Assembly (NCBI GenBank): GCA_015060735.1
Contig: SUXX01000019.1
Coordinates: 1-39,359, forward strand
DNA: 39,359 nucleotides
Reading direction: 5' to 3'
From: Bacteroides sp.
GTDB taxonomy: Bacteria; Bacteroidota; Bacteroidia; Bacteroidales; Bacteroidaceae
The notes beneath the pieces were generated by a model. It did no database searches. It saw only the letters and a list, made by a program, of their open reading frames with translations, and was not told the DNA's origin. The position numbers and the translations under genes are program-made. Below are positions 30,669-38,673 of the stretch, in pieces; positions within the stretch are counted from its first letter, which is position 1; each line of letters starts with the position of its first letter.

Positions 30669-33551
30669 ATGAAAAGAAATTTGTTTTATTGTTTGTTTGC
30701 TGTTTTATGTTTTTCGCTAGGAACAGCATCTGCTACCATTTCGAATGTGAAGGGTAAGCAGATTCCGGCCGTTTACAAAACGGGTAATGGAATGATGCAG
30801 AAAGTAGAATTGGTTGTAGATTATGTCGGTGCAATCGTTTCTGCAGATGTGAAGTTAGGTAATGACGTGCAGAAAGTAGAATTAAAGGAAGGGGAGAATA
30901 AAATCCTGTTTGAAATACCTCTTCAAGCAAAGAATACCAAGCTTTCTTATGAAATCTTGGCCGGTACAGAGAAGAAGACCGGAAAGATTGCAGTAGGTCC
31001 GGTACGCCATTGGCAAATGAACATGGTTCAACATACGCATACGGATATTGGTTATACGCGTTCGCAAATGGAAATTTTGGCAGAGCATCAACGCTATATT
31101 GACTATGCGTTGGATTATTGTGATGCAACCGACTCTTACCCGGAGTTTGCCCAGTTTAAGTGGACATGCGAAATAGCCTGGGCGGTGAGCGAGTATTTGA
31201 AGAATAAACCGGCCAAGCAAATTGAACGATTGAAGCAGAGAGTAGACGAAGGTCGTATCGAAATTGCCGGAATGTATTTGAACTTCGATGAACTTCCCGA
31301 TGAACAGACATTGGCTGCTTCATTGGCTCCGTTGAAGCTTTTCCGTGAAAAAGGATTGAAAGCCGAACTTGCCATGCAGAACGATGTAAACGGTATTGGT
31401 TGGTGTTTCAGTGAATTCTTTCCCGATTTGGGCGTGAAGTATATTAATATGGGTACACACGGTCACCGTGCTTTGATTTGTTTTGATAAGCCGACGGTCT
31501 TTTGGTGGGAATCTCCTTCTGGTAAGAAAATTCTGACTTATCGTGCAGAGCATTATCATACAGGGAATATGTGGGGAGTTCATGCAGACGATTTTGAAGC
31601 TTTTGAGAAGCGTGTGTTGAATTATTTGGACGAAATGGAAGCCAAGAACTATCCATATGATGTACTTGCTATCCAGCATTCCGGTTACCTGACAGACAAC
31701 GCTCCTCCTTCAACAAAGAGTAGTGAAATGTTATTGAAGTGGAATGAAAAATATGAATGGCCGAAACTTCGTACAGCTGTAGCCAGTGAATTCATTAAGT
31801 CGGTAGAAAAAGATTATGCTTCACAGATACCTACTGTACGTGGAGCTTGGCCGGATTGGTGGACTGATGGCTTTGCTTCTGGTGCTCGCGAAGCAGCCGT
31901 TTCGCGTATTACACATGCCGATGCGATTGCTAGTCAAGGTGCATTGTCTTTCGCACAAATGCAGGGTGCTGTTTTACCGGATAATACCAATGACCAAATT
32001 GATGAAATAAACAATGCACTTTTGTTCTATGATGAACACACCTTTGGTCATAGCGAAAGTGTGCGTAATCCTTATGAACTTGAAACTTGGGAACAACGCT
32101 CTTTGAAGCAGTCGTATGCTTGGGAAGCCTACCGTCGCGTCAGCTTGTTGGGCGAAGTGGCTATGGGTGCCTTACAACAGTTCACTCCGAAGGTTTCTAA
32201 TCCTTCATTGGTGGTATATAATACATTGAATTGGGCTTATAGCGGTATTGCCAAGGTTTATATTGACCATCAACAACTTCCTACTGATAAAGATTTCGAA
32301 ATCGTAGATGAAAAGGGTAGAGTGATGCCGGCACAGGCTTCAGAAAGCCGCAGAGATGGAACATATTGGAATGTTTATGTAAAAGACATACCGGCTTTGG
32401 GATATGCACAATATTATATTCGTGTAAAGAATACCCCTCGTAAGCAGTTGTTGAAAGAAACGAAATTAACTAACCCACGTGTAGAAAACCAATGGTATTC
32501 CATTGATTTTAATGCTCGTAAGGGTACTATCAGTAAGTTGTTTGATAAGGAATTGGGCAAGCAGCTTTTGGCAGAAAAGCCGGAATGGGAAATGGGTGAG
32601 TTTATTTACGAAATCATTGATAGCCGTCGTCCGATGGAGCAGTATAGAAAGCCACAGTTTTTGCGTCGCTCTCCGGAAAGAATACGTTTCGTTCATTTTG
32701 AAGAAGGACCTATCTGGAATTCCTATCGTTTTGTGACCGAAACACCCGCCGGTCGTGATGCAGACAACTTGATTGTTGAATACCGCGTCTTTAACGTAGA
32801 AAAGAAGATTGAGATTGTTTACAAACTTCGCAAAAAGGCAATAACCGATCCGGAAGCTGTTTATGTATCATTCCCTTACGAAGTGGCTGGTGGTAAGATT
32901 TGGTTGGATGTCCCTGGCGGTAATATCGAGGCCGGTGTTGATCAGATACCGGGTTCTTCCAACGACTGGTACACGGTTCAGAACTATGCGGCTGCCCGTA
33001 GCAATGACTCGCAAATCATCATGGGTAGCTGTGAGATTCCATTGATGCAGTTCGGTGCTATTAATACGGGTCGTTACGATGCCGGTGCCAAGCCACAGTC
33101 TACTAACATGTATTCATGGCCAATGAACAACTATTGGACTACTAACTTCAATGCCGACCAAATGGGACAAGTTCAATGGAGTTATTTCATCACTTCATCG
33201 GCTGATAACAGCATTCAGCGTGCTACCCGTTTCGCTTGGGAAAACCGTGTACCATTGCGTGCCCGTGTCCTTCCGGCTGGAAATGAAGCACAAACCGTAT
33301 TGCCGGCTAAGTCCATATTCCGAATCATTCCGGAAAACTTGCTTTTAGTCAACATGAAGCCGGTGAAGAATGAACGTGCAGTGTTGCTTCAGCTTCGTGA
33401 AGTTGGAGGCAAGCAAGCTACATTTGCCGTTGAGTCGGAAACAGTTCGCTTTAACAATCCGGTTGTTTGTAATGTCTTGGGTATTCCGATGGATACTAAT
33501 AACTTGGAATTCAAACCGTGGGAAAACAAATTTATCAAGTTAAGTTGGTAA
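30669..33551 (+). CDS. GH38-type alpha-mannosidase, exported
   Basis: 960 residues with a signal peptide (LFYCLFAVLCFSLGTASA). The N-terminal catalytic barrel has the GH38 metal motif HTHTDIGY (His124 and Asp126) and the probable nucleophile Asp239 in AMQNDVNGIGW; FKWTCEIAWAVSEYL and YDEHTFGHSES are also typical, the latter with a further likely zinc ligand. Residues beyond about 500 form the beta-rich C-terminal domains. GH38 enzymes remove alpha-mannose from N-glycans with retention and need a divalent metal. It has its own promoter between the GH92 operon and the peptidase gene. GH38 versus a closely related uncharacterised family is not fully settled. Confidence 0.85.
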   Translation: MKRNLFYCLFAVLCFSLGTASATISNVKGKQIPAVYKTGNGMMQKVELVVDYVGAIVSADVKLGNDVQKVELKEGENKILFEIPLQAKNTKLSYEILAGTEKKTGKIAVGPVRHWQMNMVQHTHTDIGYTRSQMEILAEHQRYIDYALDYCDATDSYPEFAQFKWTCEIAWAVSEYLKNKPAKQIERLKQRVDEGRIEIAGMYLNFDELPDEQTLAASLAPLKLFREKGLKAELAMQNDVNGIGWCFSEFFPDLGVKYINMGTHGHRALICFDKPTVFWWESPSGKKILTYRAEHYHTGNMWGVHADDFEAFEKRVLNYLDEMEAKNYPYDVLAIQHSGYLTDNAPPSTKSSEMLLKWNEKYEWPKLRTAVASEFIKSVEKDYASQIPTVRGAWPDWWTDGFASGAREAAVSRITHADAIASQGALSFAQMQGAVLPDNTNDQIDEINNALLFYDEHTFGHSESVRNPYELETWEQRSLKQSYAWEAYRRVSLLGEVAMGALQQFTPKVSNPSLVVYNTLNWAYSGIAKVYIDHQQLPTDKDFEIVDEKGRVMPAQASESRRDGTYWNVYVKDIPALGYAQYYIRVKNTPRKQLLKETKLTNPRVENQWYSIDFNARKGTISKLFDKELGKQLLAEKPEWEMGEFIYEIIDSRRPMEQYRKPQFLRRSPERIRFVHFEEGPIWNSYRFVTETPAGRDADNLIVEYRVFNVEKKIEIVYKLRKKAITDPEAVYVSFPYEVAGGKIWLDVPGGNIEAGVDQIPGSSNDWYTVQNYAAARSNDSQIIMGSCEIPLMQFGAINTGRYDAGAKPQSTNMYSWPMNNYWTTNFNADQMGQVQWSYFITSSADNSIQRATRFAWENRVPLRARVLPAGNEAQTVLPAKSIFRIIPENLLLVNMKPVKNERAVLLQLREVGGKQATFAVESETVRFNNPVVCNVLGIPMDTNNLEFKPWENKFIKLSW

Positions 33552-33632
33552 TGATATGTCGATTTGATAATATTTCTTTGCTTGAAATGTAAATTTGTAA
33601 GACTAAAGTAAAGAAATTAAAAATATCTTTTC

Positions 33633-33640
33633 TATTTTTG
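33633..33640 (+). promoter_or_regulatory. -7 box (TATTTTTG) of the M28 peptidase gene
   Basis: Perfect TAnnTTTG ending exactly where the hairpin at 33641 begins. The start codon at 33716 is 75 bp downstream. Confidence 0.5.
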
Positions 33641-33679
33641 CAGGCCGTATCCCGACAAAGAGGATACGGCCTGTTTTTT
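33641..33679 (+). terminator. Intrinsic terminator between GH38 and M28 genes
   Basis: CAGGCCGTATCC (33641-33652) and GGATACGGCCTG (33662-33673) form a perfect 12-bp stem followed by T6. It lies 89 bp after the GH38 stop and 36 bp before the peptidase ATG. Confidence 0.85.
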
Positions 33680-33715
33680 AAGGTATTTAGTATTAACAAT
33701 AATTATTTGAACTTT

Positions 33716-35806
33716 ATGAAAAGAAGTAAACTAACCCTTACTTTGGTTTTATCCTTCTTGTTCAGTGGTTTGATGGCTCAGGAATATACCGGCCCTTTCA
33801 ATCATAGCTTGATGGATGAAAAGTTTTACGACTTGATTGTTGGAGAATCTTCTGGCGATAGAGCGTTTTATCACATTCTTGACATTGCTCCTTACGAGCG
33901 TGACCGCAAGAGTGAAGATTACAAAGGACTCTTTATGGAGTCGGTGTATGTGGTGGATAAGTTGAAAAGCTATGGTTTTGCCGATGCTACCACAGAACAG
34001 TTAGGTAAGACAAAGACCTGGGATGGTGTCAGTGCCACCTTGTGGGAAATTGCTCCTAAGACTGCCAAGCTTGCCGATTACCGTGATTTGGCAGCTATTT
34101 TGGGACAAGGCAGCAAGAGTGCCCATGTTACAGCAGAGTTGGCCTGGGTAGGTCGTGGCACTCAAGCAGAGATTGATGCCGTAGACCTGAAAGGTAAGAT
34201 TGCTGTAACAGAAGCTTCGGCAAGCCGTGTACACGATTTGGCTGTAAAGGCCGGTGCAGTAGGTATCATTACCTTCTATTCTCCACGTCCGTTGGTCGAT
34301 CCTATTCAGATTCCTAACAGCGGAATCAGAGGAGGCGATAATGCAACTTTCTGTATCAATCTGACCCCGAGAGACGGTTATGCTTTGCGTGACAGACTGC
34401 TTCGTGGAGAAAAAATTACCGTGAAGGCAGATATTGAAACTGCTACCGAAGAAACAGAAATCGAAGTGCCAACTTGTGTCATCAAGGGAGCTGATGCCAA
34501 TGCCGAAGAAGTGATTCTTTGTGCCCACCTTTACGAAGGTTATGTAAAGCTTGGTGCCAACGATAATATCTCCGGTGCTGCAGCTTTGATTGAAATTGCC
34601 CGTACTCTGAACGAATTGATCGAAACCGGACAACTTCCTCGTCCAAAGCGTTCTATCCGTTTTATTTGGATACCTGAGTTCCAAGGTTCCATTCCATGGG
34701 CTGTCAAGCACAAGGATATTCTCGATCGCACGTTGTGTAATATCAACCTCGATATGGTTGGCTTGTGGTTGAGTAAGAGCGAATCCATGTATTGCTTACA
34801 TCGTACTACGATGGGTAATCCTCACTACTTGAACGATGTAGCCGAAAGCTTCTATCACTATATGGGTGCTACCAATAAGAGTTTTGTGGCTACCGGTATG
34901 GGACGTCCGGATGCATTGAAACCTGTTCACAGCGTGACCGGTTCCAAGGATCCGTTCTATTACTCCATCAATGCCCACTACGGTGCTTCCGACCACGAAG
35001 TGTTCAACGACTGGGGCGTACAAGTTCCGGGTGTCATCATGATTACATGGCCGGATAACTATTATCATACTTCGGGTGACCGCCCTGAAATCTGCGACCC
35101 GACACAGCTTCATCGTGCCATTGTGCTTGCAGCCGTATCGGCTTATACCATTGCCGAAGCAGGCGAGGAGGGAGCCGTTAAGATTGCTTCAGAAGTAGCA
35201 GCCAATGCAGCCAAGCGTATGGCTATCAAAATGAGATACGACCTTTCTATGCTGAATGCAGCCACTGCTGCCGATTTTGCACAACTTTATCGCACAGCGA
35301 AATTCAATCAGGATGCTATGCTGAAGAACGAAATTGCCACTTTAGCTACCGTTTTGGAATTGGCACCGACTTCGGCTGCACTGAAAGGCTATGTAACCAC
35401 TTTGCAGGATGGTGTAAAGGCTGCTTGGACGATTAATGGTAAGAACATTGATGCTGCGATGAAGGTCAAGGCATCTGCCTTGGGTGTTGCTCCTATCAAG
35501 GCTATCACGCTTTCTGCCGAAGAAAAGGCGGCTGCAAAGGTTTATCCTCGCAGTACTGCCAAGGTGAAAGAAGCCGGTTATGGAGTGTTGCGTACTGTAC
35601 CAGCTGCCTTGATGGCTCAATATGGTTTTGATAAGCGAGGAGCCGTAAATCACGGTGCTGAAATCGCCAAACTTACTGTAGGTGGAACAAACAGCATTCT
35701 CGACATCAAGAAGATGCTCGATGCACAATTCCCTAATCCGGATAACTTGGAGACCATTTCTAAGTATCTGGAAATGCTGAAAGAAGCCGGATTAGTGACT
35801 TACTAA
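33716..35806 (+). CDS. M28 family zinc aminopeptidase, exported
   Basis: 696 residues from ATG 33716, whose signal peptide (LTLVLSFLFSGLMAQ) begins at once. An upstream in-frame ATG at 33638 lies in the promoter and terminator and is rejected. A PA-like insert (about residues 130-240) precedes the peptidase core. Candidate M28 zinc ligands and catalytic residues are His271 (CAHLYEG), Asp283 (GANDNISGA), Glu321 (IPEFQGS), Asp346 (NLDMVGL) and His451 (YYHTSGDRPE), the family order. A C-terminal helical region of about 200 residues is extra. It probably trims peptides from glycoproteins outside the cytoplasm; the specificity is unknown. Confidence 0.92.
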   Translation: MKRSKLTLTLVLSFLFSGLMAQEYTGPFNHSLMDEKFYDLIVGESSGDRAFYHILDIAPYERDRKSEDYKGLFMESVYVVDKLKSYGFADATTEQLGKTKTWDGVSATLWEIAPKTAKLADYRDLAAILGQGSKSAHVTAELAWVGRGTQAEIDAVDLKGKIAVTEASASRVHDLAVKAGAVGIITFYSPRPLVDPIQIPNSGIRGGDNATFCINLTPRDGYALRDRLLRGEKITVKADIETATEETEIEVPTCVIKGADANAEEVILCAHLYEGYVKLGANDNISGAAALIEIARTLNELIETGQLPRPKRSIRFIWIPEFQGSIPWAVKHKDILDRTLCNINLDMVGLWLSKSESMYCLHRTTMGNPHYLNDVAESFYHYMGATNKSFVATGMGRPDALKPVHSVTGSKDPFYYSINAHYGASDHEVFNDWGVQVPGVIMITWPDNYYHTSGDRPEICDPTQLHRAIVLAAVSAYTIAEAGEEGAVKIASEVAANAAKRMAIKMRYDLSMLNAATAADFAQLYRTAKFNQDAMLKNEIATLATVLELAPTSAALKGYVTTLQDGVKAAWTINGKNIDAAMKVKASALGVAPIKAITLSAEEKAAAKVYPRSTAKVKEAGYGVLRTVPAALMAQYGFDKRGAVNHGAEIAKLTVGGTNSILDIKKMLDAQFPNPDNLETISKYLEMLKEAGLVTY

Positions 35807-35812
35807 TGTTAT

Positions 35813-35852
35813 AAAAAAAGAGTGGGTATGCTAATGCACACCCACTTTTTTT
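35813..35852. terminator. Bidirectional terminator, M28 peptidase / AbgT gene
   Basis: AGTGGGTATGC (35821-35831) pairs with GCACACCCACT (35836-35846) with one mismatch, flanked by A7 on the left and T7 on the right, so it works on both strands. Confidence 0.85.
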
Positions 35853-35855
35853 GAC

Positions 35856-37367
35856 TTATTTCAAATACAACGGTCCGTCGAATCCTAATGGGAAACCGGC
35901 AATAACCCAAATGGTAATGATGACTATCCAAGCCAATAAGAAAATCAAGGTATATGGAATCATTAACGAAATGATAGTACCTATTCCATACTTCTCGTCA
36001 TATCGTTGGGCATATGTCACAATCAAGGCAAAATAACTCATCATTGGGGTGATGACATTCGTCACAGAATCGCCCACGCGGAAGGATGCCTGTGTCAGTC
36101 CGGGATGAAAATCCAGCAGCATGAACATCGGGATAAAGACCGGTGCTAGGATGGCCCATTTAGCCGAAGCACTTCCCATAAACAAGTTCAGGAAGGCCGA
36201 CAACAAGATGAAACAAATAATCAGTGGCAGACCGGTAAATCCAATGCCTTTCAGGAATTCGGCTCCGTTAATGGCGAGAATTAATCCCAAATTACTATAG
36301 TTGAACCAATAAATGAATTGGGCTGCAAAGAATACCAGCACGATATAGGATGCTAATCCTTTCATGGAAGCGGTCATGTGCTTGATTACATCTTTGTCGC
36401 TCTTGATGGTTCCTACGATGATACCATATACCAGTCCCGGAACGAAGAAAAGCAGCATCAATCCCACAACGATTCCTGAGAAGAATGGCGAGCGGAGAAT
36501 ACCACCTGTCTCAGGGTCGCGTAGCAATCCGTTTTCGGGAATGATGGTCATAGCCATGGCTACAATAAAGAGTAGGGTAGCATAACCAGCCCAGCGTAAA
36601 CTTTTCTTCTCCAAGGCAGAGATACCTTCCACTTTCAATGCTTCTGCTGTACCATTGTATTTTCCCAATCGGGGTTCCACGACCTTTTCCGTTACCCATC
36701 CGCCTACGAAGGTCACCATGACGGCCGAAACTACCATAAAGAAATAATTCACCAGCGGATTGATGTACATGTCAGGGTCTATGATTTGTGCGGCCGATGT
36801 TGAAAGACCGGCCAGTATCGGGTCTACCGAACCGATGATGAAGTTGGAACCAAATCCGGCACTGACCCCACAGAAGGCAGCGGCAAATCCCGCCATCGGA
36901 TGTCTGCCCAGTGCATGAAAAATCATGGCTCCCAAGGGAATCAAGATTACGTAGCCCACTTCTGATGCCAGATGCGAGAAGATACCGGCAATGATGACGG
37001 CATATGTCACCAAACTTTTCGGTGCCCCTAATACCAGTTGCTTCACCAGTACCGTGAATAAGCCGGAACCTTCAGCCACTCCGATACCTATCATGATGAC
37101 CAGTACCAATCCCAGTGGTGGGAACTTTACGAAGTTATGTTCTACGTTTGTATAAATCCATCGGAAACCTTCTGCACTGAGCAGGTTTCGTGCTTCGATA
37201 GTTTCTCCCGTAGCCGGATGGATGGCCGAGAGTTCAAAGCCTGCACCTATGGCCGAGATTATTGCAACTAATGCCGCCATTAAGAAGAATAGAGTAGCCG
37301 GATGCGGCAGTTTATTGCCTACTCTTTCAATTGTGTCAAGAATCGAATTAAATCGGTTTTTCGCCAT
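35856..37367 (-). CDS. AbgT family transporter
   Basis: 503 residues, about the AbgT length, with many membrane helices. Family features: VGNKLPHPATLFFLMAALVA near the start, HNFVKFPPLGLVLVIMIGIG, FSHLASEVGYVILIPLGAM, GFGSNFIIGSVDPILAGLS, and FMGSASAKWAILAPVFIPM. E. coli AbgT imports p-aminobenzoyl-glutamate, while other members export antimetabolites such as sulfonamides; the substrate here is open. No TAnnTTTG box was seen in the 89 bp before it, so it may be read from the flavoprotein operon upstream. Confidence 0.93.
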   Translation of the reverse strand: MAKNRFNSILDTIERVGNKLPHPATLFFLMAALVAIISAIGAGFELSAIHPATGETIEARNLLSAEGFRWIYTNVEHNFVKFPPLGLVLVIMIGIGVAEGSGLFTVLVKQLVLGAPKSLVTYAVIIAGIFSHLASEVGYVILIPLGAMIFHALGRHPMAGFAAAFCGVSAGFGSNFIIGSVDPILAGLSTSAAQIIDPDMYINPLVNYFFMVVSAVMVTFVGGWVTEKVVEPRLGKYNGTAEALKVEGISALEKKSLRWAGYATLLFIVAMAMTIIPENGLLRDPETGGILRSPFFSGIVVGLMLLFFVPGLVYGIIVGTIKSDKDVIKHMTASMKGLASYIVLVFFAAQFIYWFNYSNLGLILAINGAEFLKGIGFTGLPLIICFILLSAFLNLFMGSASAKWAILAPVFIPMFMLLDFHPGLTQASFRVGDSVTNVITPMMSYFALIVTYAQRYDEKYGIGTIISLMIPYTLIFLLAWIVIITIWVIAGFPLGFDGPLYLK

Positions 37368-37456
37368 TGTGATAGTATTAGATTTATAGAAACTATTTTT
37401 ATTCCCTTTCGGGTTTCTCGTAAAAAGTGTGATTGTTTTTTATTGTGTTTGTGGAA

Positions 37457-38080
37457 CTATCGGATGAAATGCATCGCTTCCCATGCTTCTTCATTAGGAC
37501 GACCTGGTGCTTTTTCACCATTTGTAGATTTAAGTAACCATGCCATGTTTCGGGCAAGGGTACGCATCGTTTGCATCCCTTCTGTATCCATGGCTGCATC
37601 ACCTTCTGCTCGTCCATAAACAATGTTCCAATATTGTGAAGTCACAATAGGCATGTTCATCATTTGAAATGGCATGTTTAAACTTTCGAAAACAGCAGTA
37701 GCACCCCCTCGACGACAAACGGCTATGGAAGCTGCTGGTTTACCGGAAATGTTTGCTCCGTTGGAATAAAAGGCACGTTGGATGATGGAGAGCAAAGCCC
37801 CGTTCGGTTGTCCGTAATATACTGGCGAACCTATTATAAGTGCATTTGCCTCTTGGAACTTTTCAGAAATCTTGTTGCAAATATCATCGTTAAATACACA
37901 GCGACCTAAACCTTGTACTTTACATTGTCCACATGCAATGCATCCTCTAATTGGTTTGTTCCCAATCCATACGATTTCACAGTCAAGACCTTCTTTGTTC
38001 AGTTGTTTGGCTACTTCTTTTAAGGCTGTAGCCGTATTCCCTTCTTGACGGGGACTTCCGTTGATAAGTAGAACTTTCAT
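37457..38080 (-). CDS. Flavodoxin-fold NAD(P)H reductase with iron-sulfur-flavoprotein-like Cys motif
   Basis: 207 residues. The N-terminus VLLINGSPRQEGNTATAL is the FMN phosphate loop of the NADPH-dependent FMN reductase/flavodoxin family. The compact motif CIACGQC then Cys eight residues later (C-x2-C-x2-C-x7-C) resembles the [4Fe-4S] site of archaeal iron-sulfur flavoproteins. IIGSPVYYGQPNGAL lines the flavin site. It likely transfers electrons to an unknown acceptor in the cytoplasm. It lies 40 bp after a tiny zinc-ribbon gene, with a shared promoter upstream of that gene. Confidence 0.88.
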   Translation of the reverse strand: MKVLLINGSPRQEGNTATALKEVAKQLNKEGLDCEIVWIGNKPIRGCIACGQCKVQGLGRCVFNDDICNKISEKFQEANALIIGSPVYYGQPNGALLSIIQRAFYSNGANISGKPAASIAVCRRGGATAVFESLNMPFQMMNMPIVTSQYWNIVYGRAEGDAAMDTEGMQTMRTLARNMAWLLKSTNGEKAPGRPNEEAWEAMHFIR

Positions 38081-38120
38081 TTTATGGGTTGTTTATAGGT
38101 TATTCATAATTTATCCATGT

Positions 38121-38237
38121 TTATTTGTCAACCACAGCACCACAAATAGGACATACCCAACCTGTTTTAGTCTCAATTATATAAGCTGAACAGCAACAGG
38201 GACAGGGTGGGGTCTGAGGAGCATGAATTTGATACAT
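38121..38237 (-). CDS. 38-residue zinc-ribbon-like small protein
   Basis: A short frame from ATG 38237 to TAA 38121, 38 residues, rich in Cys: CPCCC at residues 12-16 and CPICG at 29-33. Two CxxC-like knuckles suggest a zinc ribbon or rubredoxin-like metal site. A perfect TATCTTTG box lies 31 bp upstream and the flavoprotein gene starts 40 bp downstream, which supports a real first cistron. No function can be assigned; it may serve as an electron-transfer or metal-binding partner of the flavoprotein. Confidence 0.6.
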   Translation of the reverse strand: MYQIHAPQTPPCPCCCSAYIIETKTGWVCPICGAVVDK

Positions 38238-38267
38238 GGTTATTGGTCTCTAATTGTTTTATATGGA

Positions 38268-38275
38268 CAAAGATA
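38268..38275 (-). promoter_or_regulatory. -7 box (TATCTTTG) of the zinc-ribbon/flavoprotein operon
   Basis: CAAAGATA on the plus strand is a perfect TAnnTTTG on minus, 30 bp before the ATG at 38237. Confidence 0.6.
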
Positions 38276-38285
38276 AATATTATAA

Positions 38286-38657
38286 TTATTCATGAATACT
38301 TAATGGCCTTATATTTTTCTCCTCTTTTACTTTATGGGGAAGTTTCTTTACGACTTCGTTAAAGCTATGGCAAATAAGTTTTTTTATTAGATTATCACGG
38401 AGTGTCCCGAAAAGATTGAGTTGATTCCAATATTTTTTGTTCATATGCCATGCACCGTTTATTTCGGGATGCCTTTCACGTAGCTCAAGAGCATACGTTG
38501 GTTCGCACTTCAAAACAAACCATTGTGTGTTCTCCAAATCTATCATCGCAAAAATCTTCCGCTCTATACGAAAAGCTAATGTGCTTTCATCGAACGGGAA
38601 ATCTTCGGTTACTTGTGGAAGAGAAAGGCAATATTCTCTGACTTCTTCAATATTCAT
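38286..38657 (-). CDS. MmcQ/YjbR family protein
   Basis: 123 residues, the family's normal size. Visible features are VREYCLSLPQVTEDFPFDE at the N-terminus, LAFRIERKIFAMI, WFVLKCEPTYALELRERHP and GAWHMNKKYWNQL with the conserved HMNKKxW. The fold is CyaY-like and has been called DNA-binding, but the role is unknown. It lies 16 bp after the DUF169 gene stop, so the two are probably cotranscribed. Confidence 0.9.
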   Translation of the reverse strand: MNIEEVREYCLSLPQVTEDFPFDESTLAFRIERKIFAMIDLENTQWFVLKCEPTYALELRERHPEINGAWHMNKKYWNQLNLFGTLRDNLIKKLICHSFNEVVKKLPHKVKEEKNIRPLSIHE

Positions 38658-38673
38658 GGGTGGTAATAGGAAT

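Noticed and set aside
33638-33715. 26-residue extension of the M28 peptidase
   Set aside because: It would be translated from promoter and terminator sequence, and the signal peptide begins properly at 33716.
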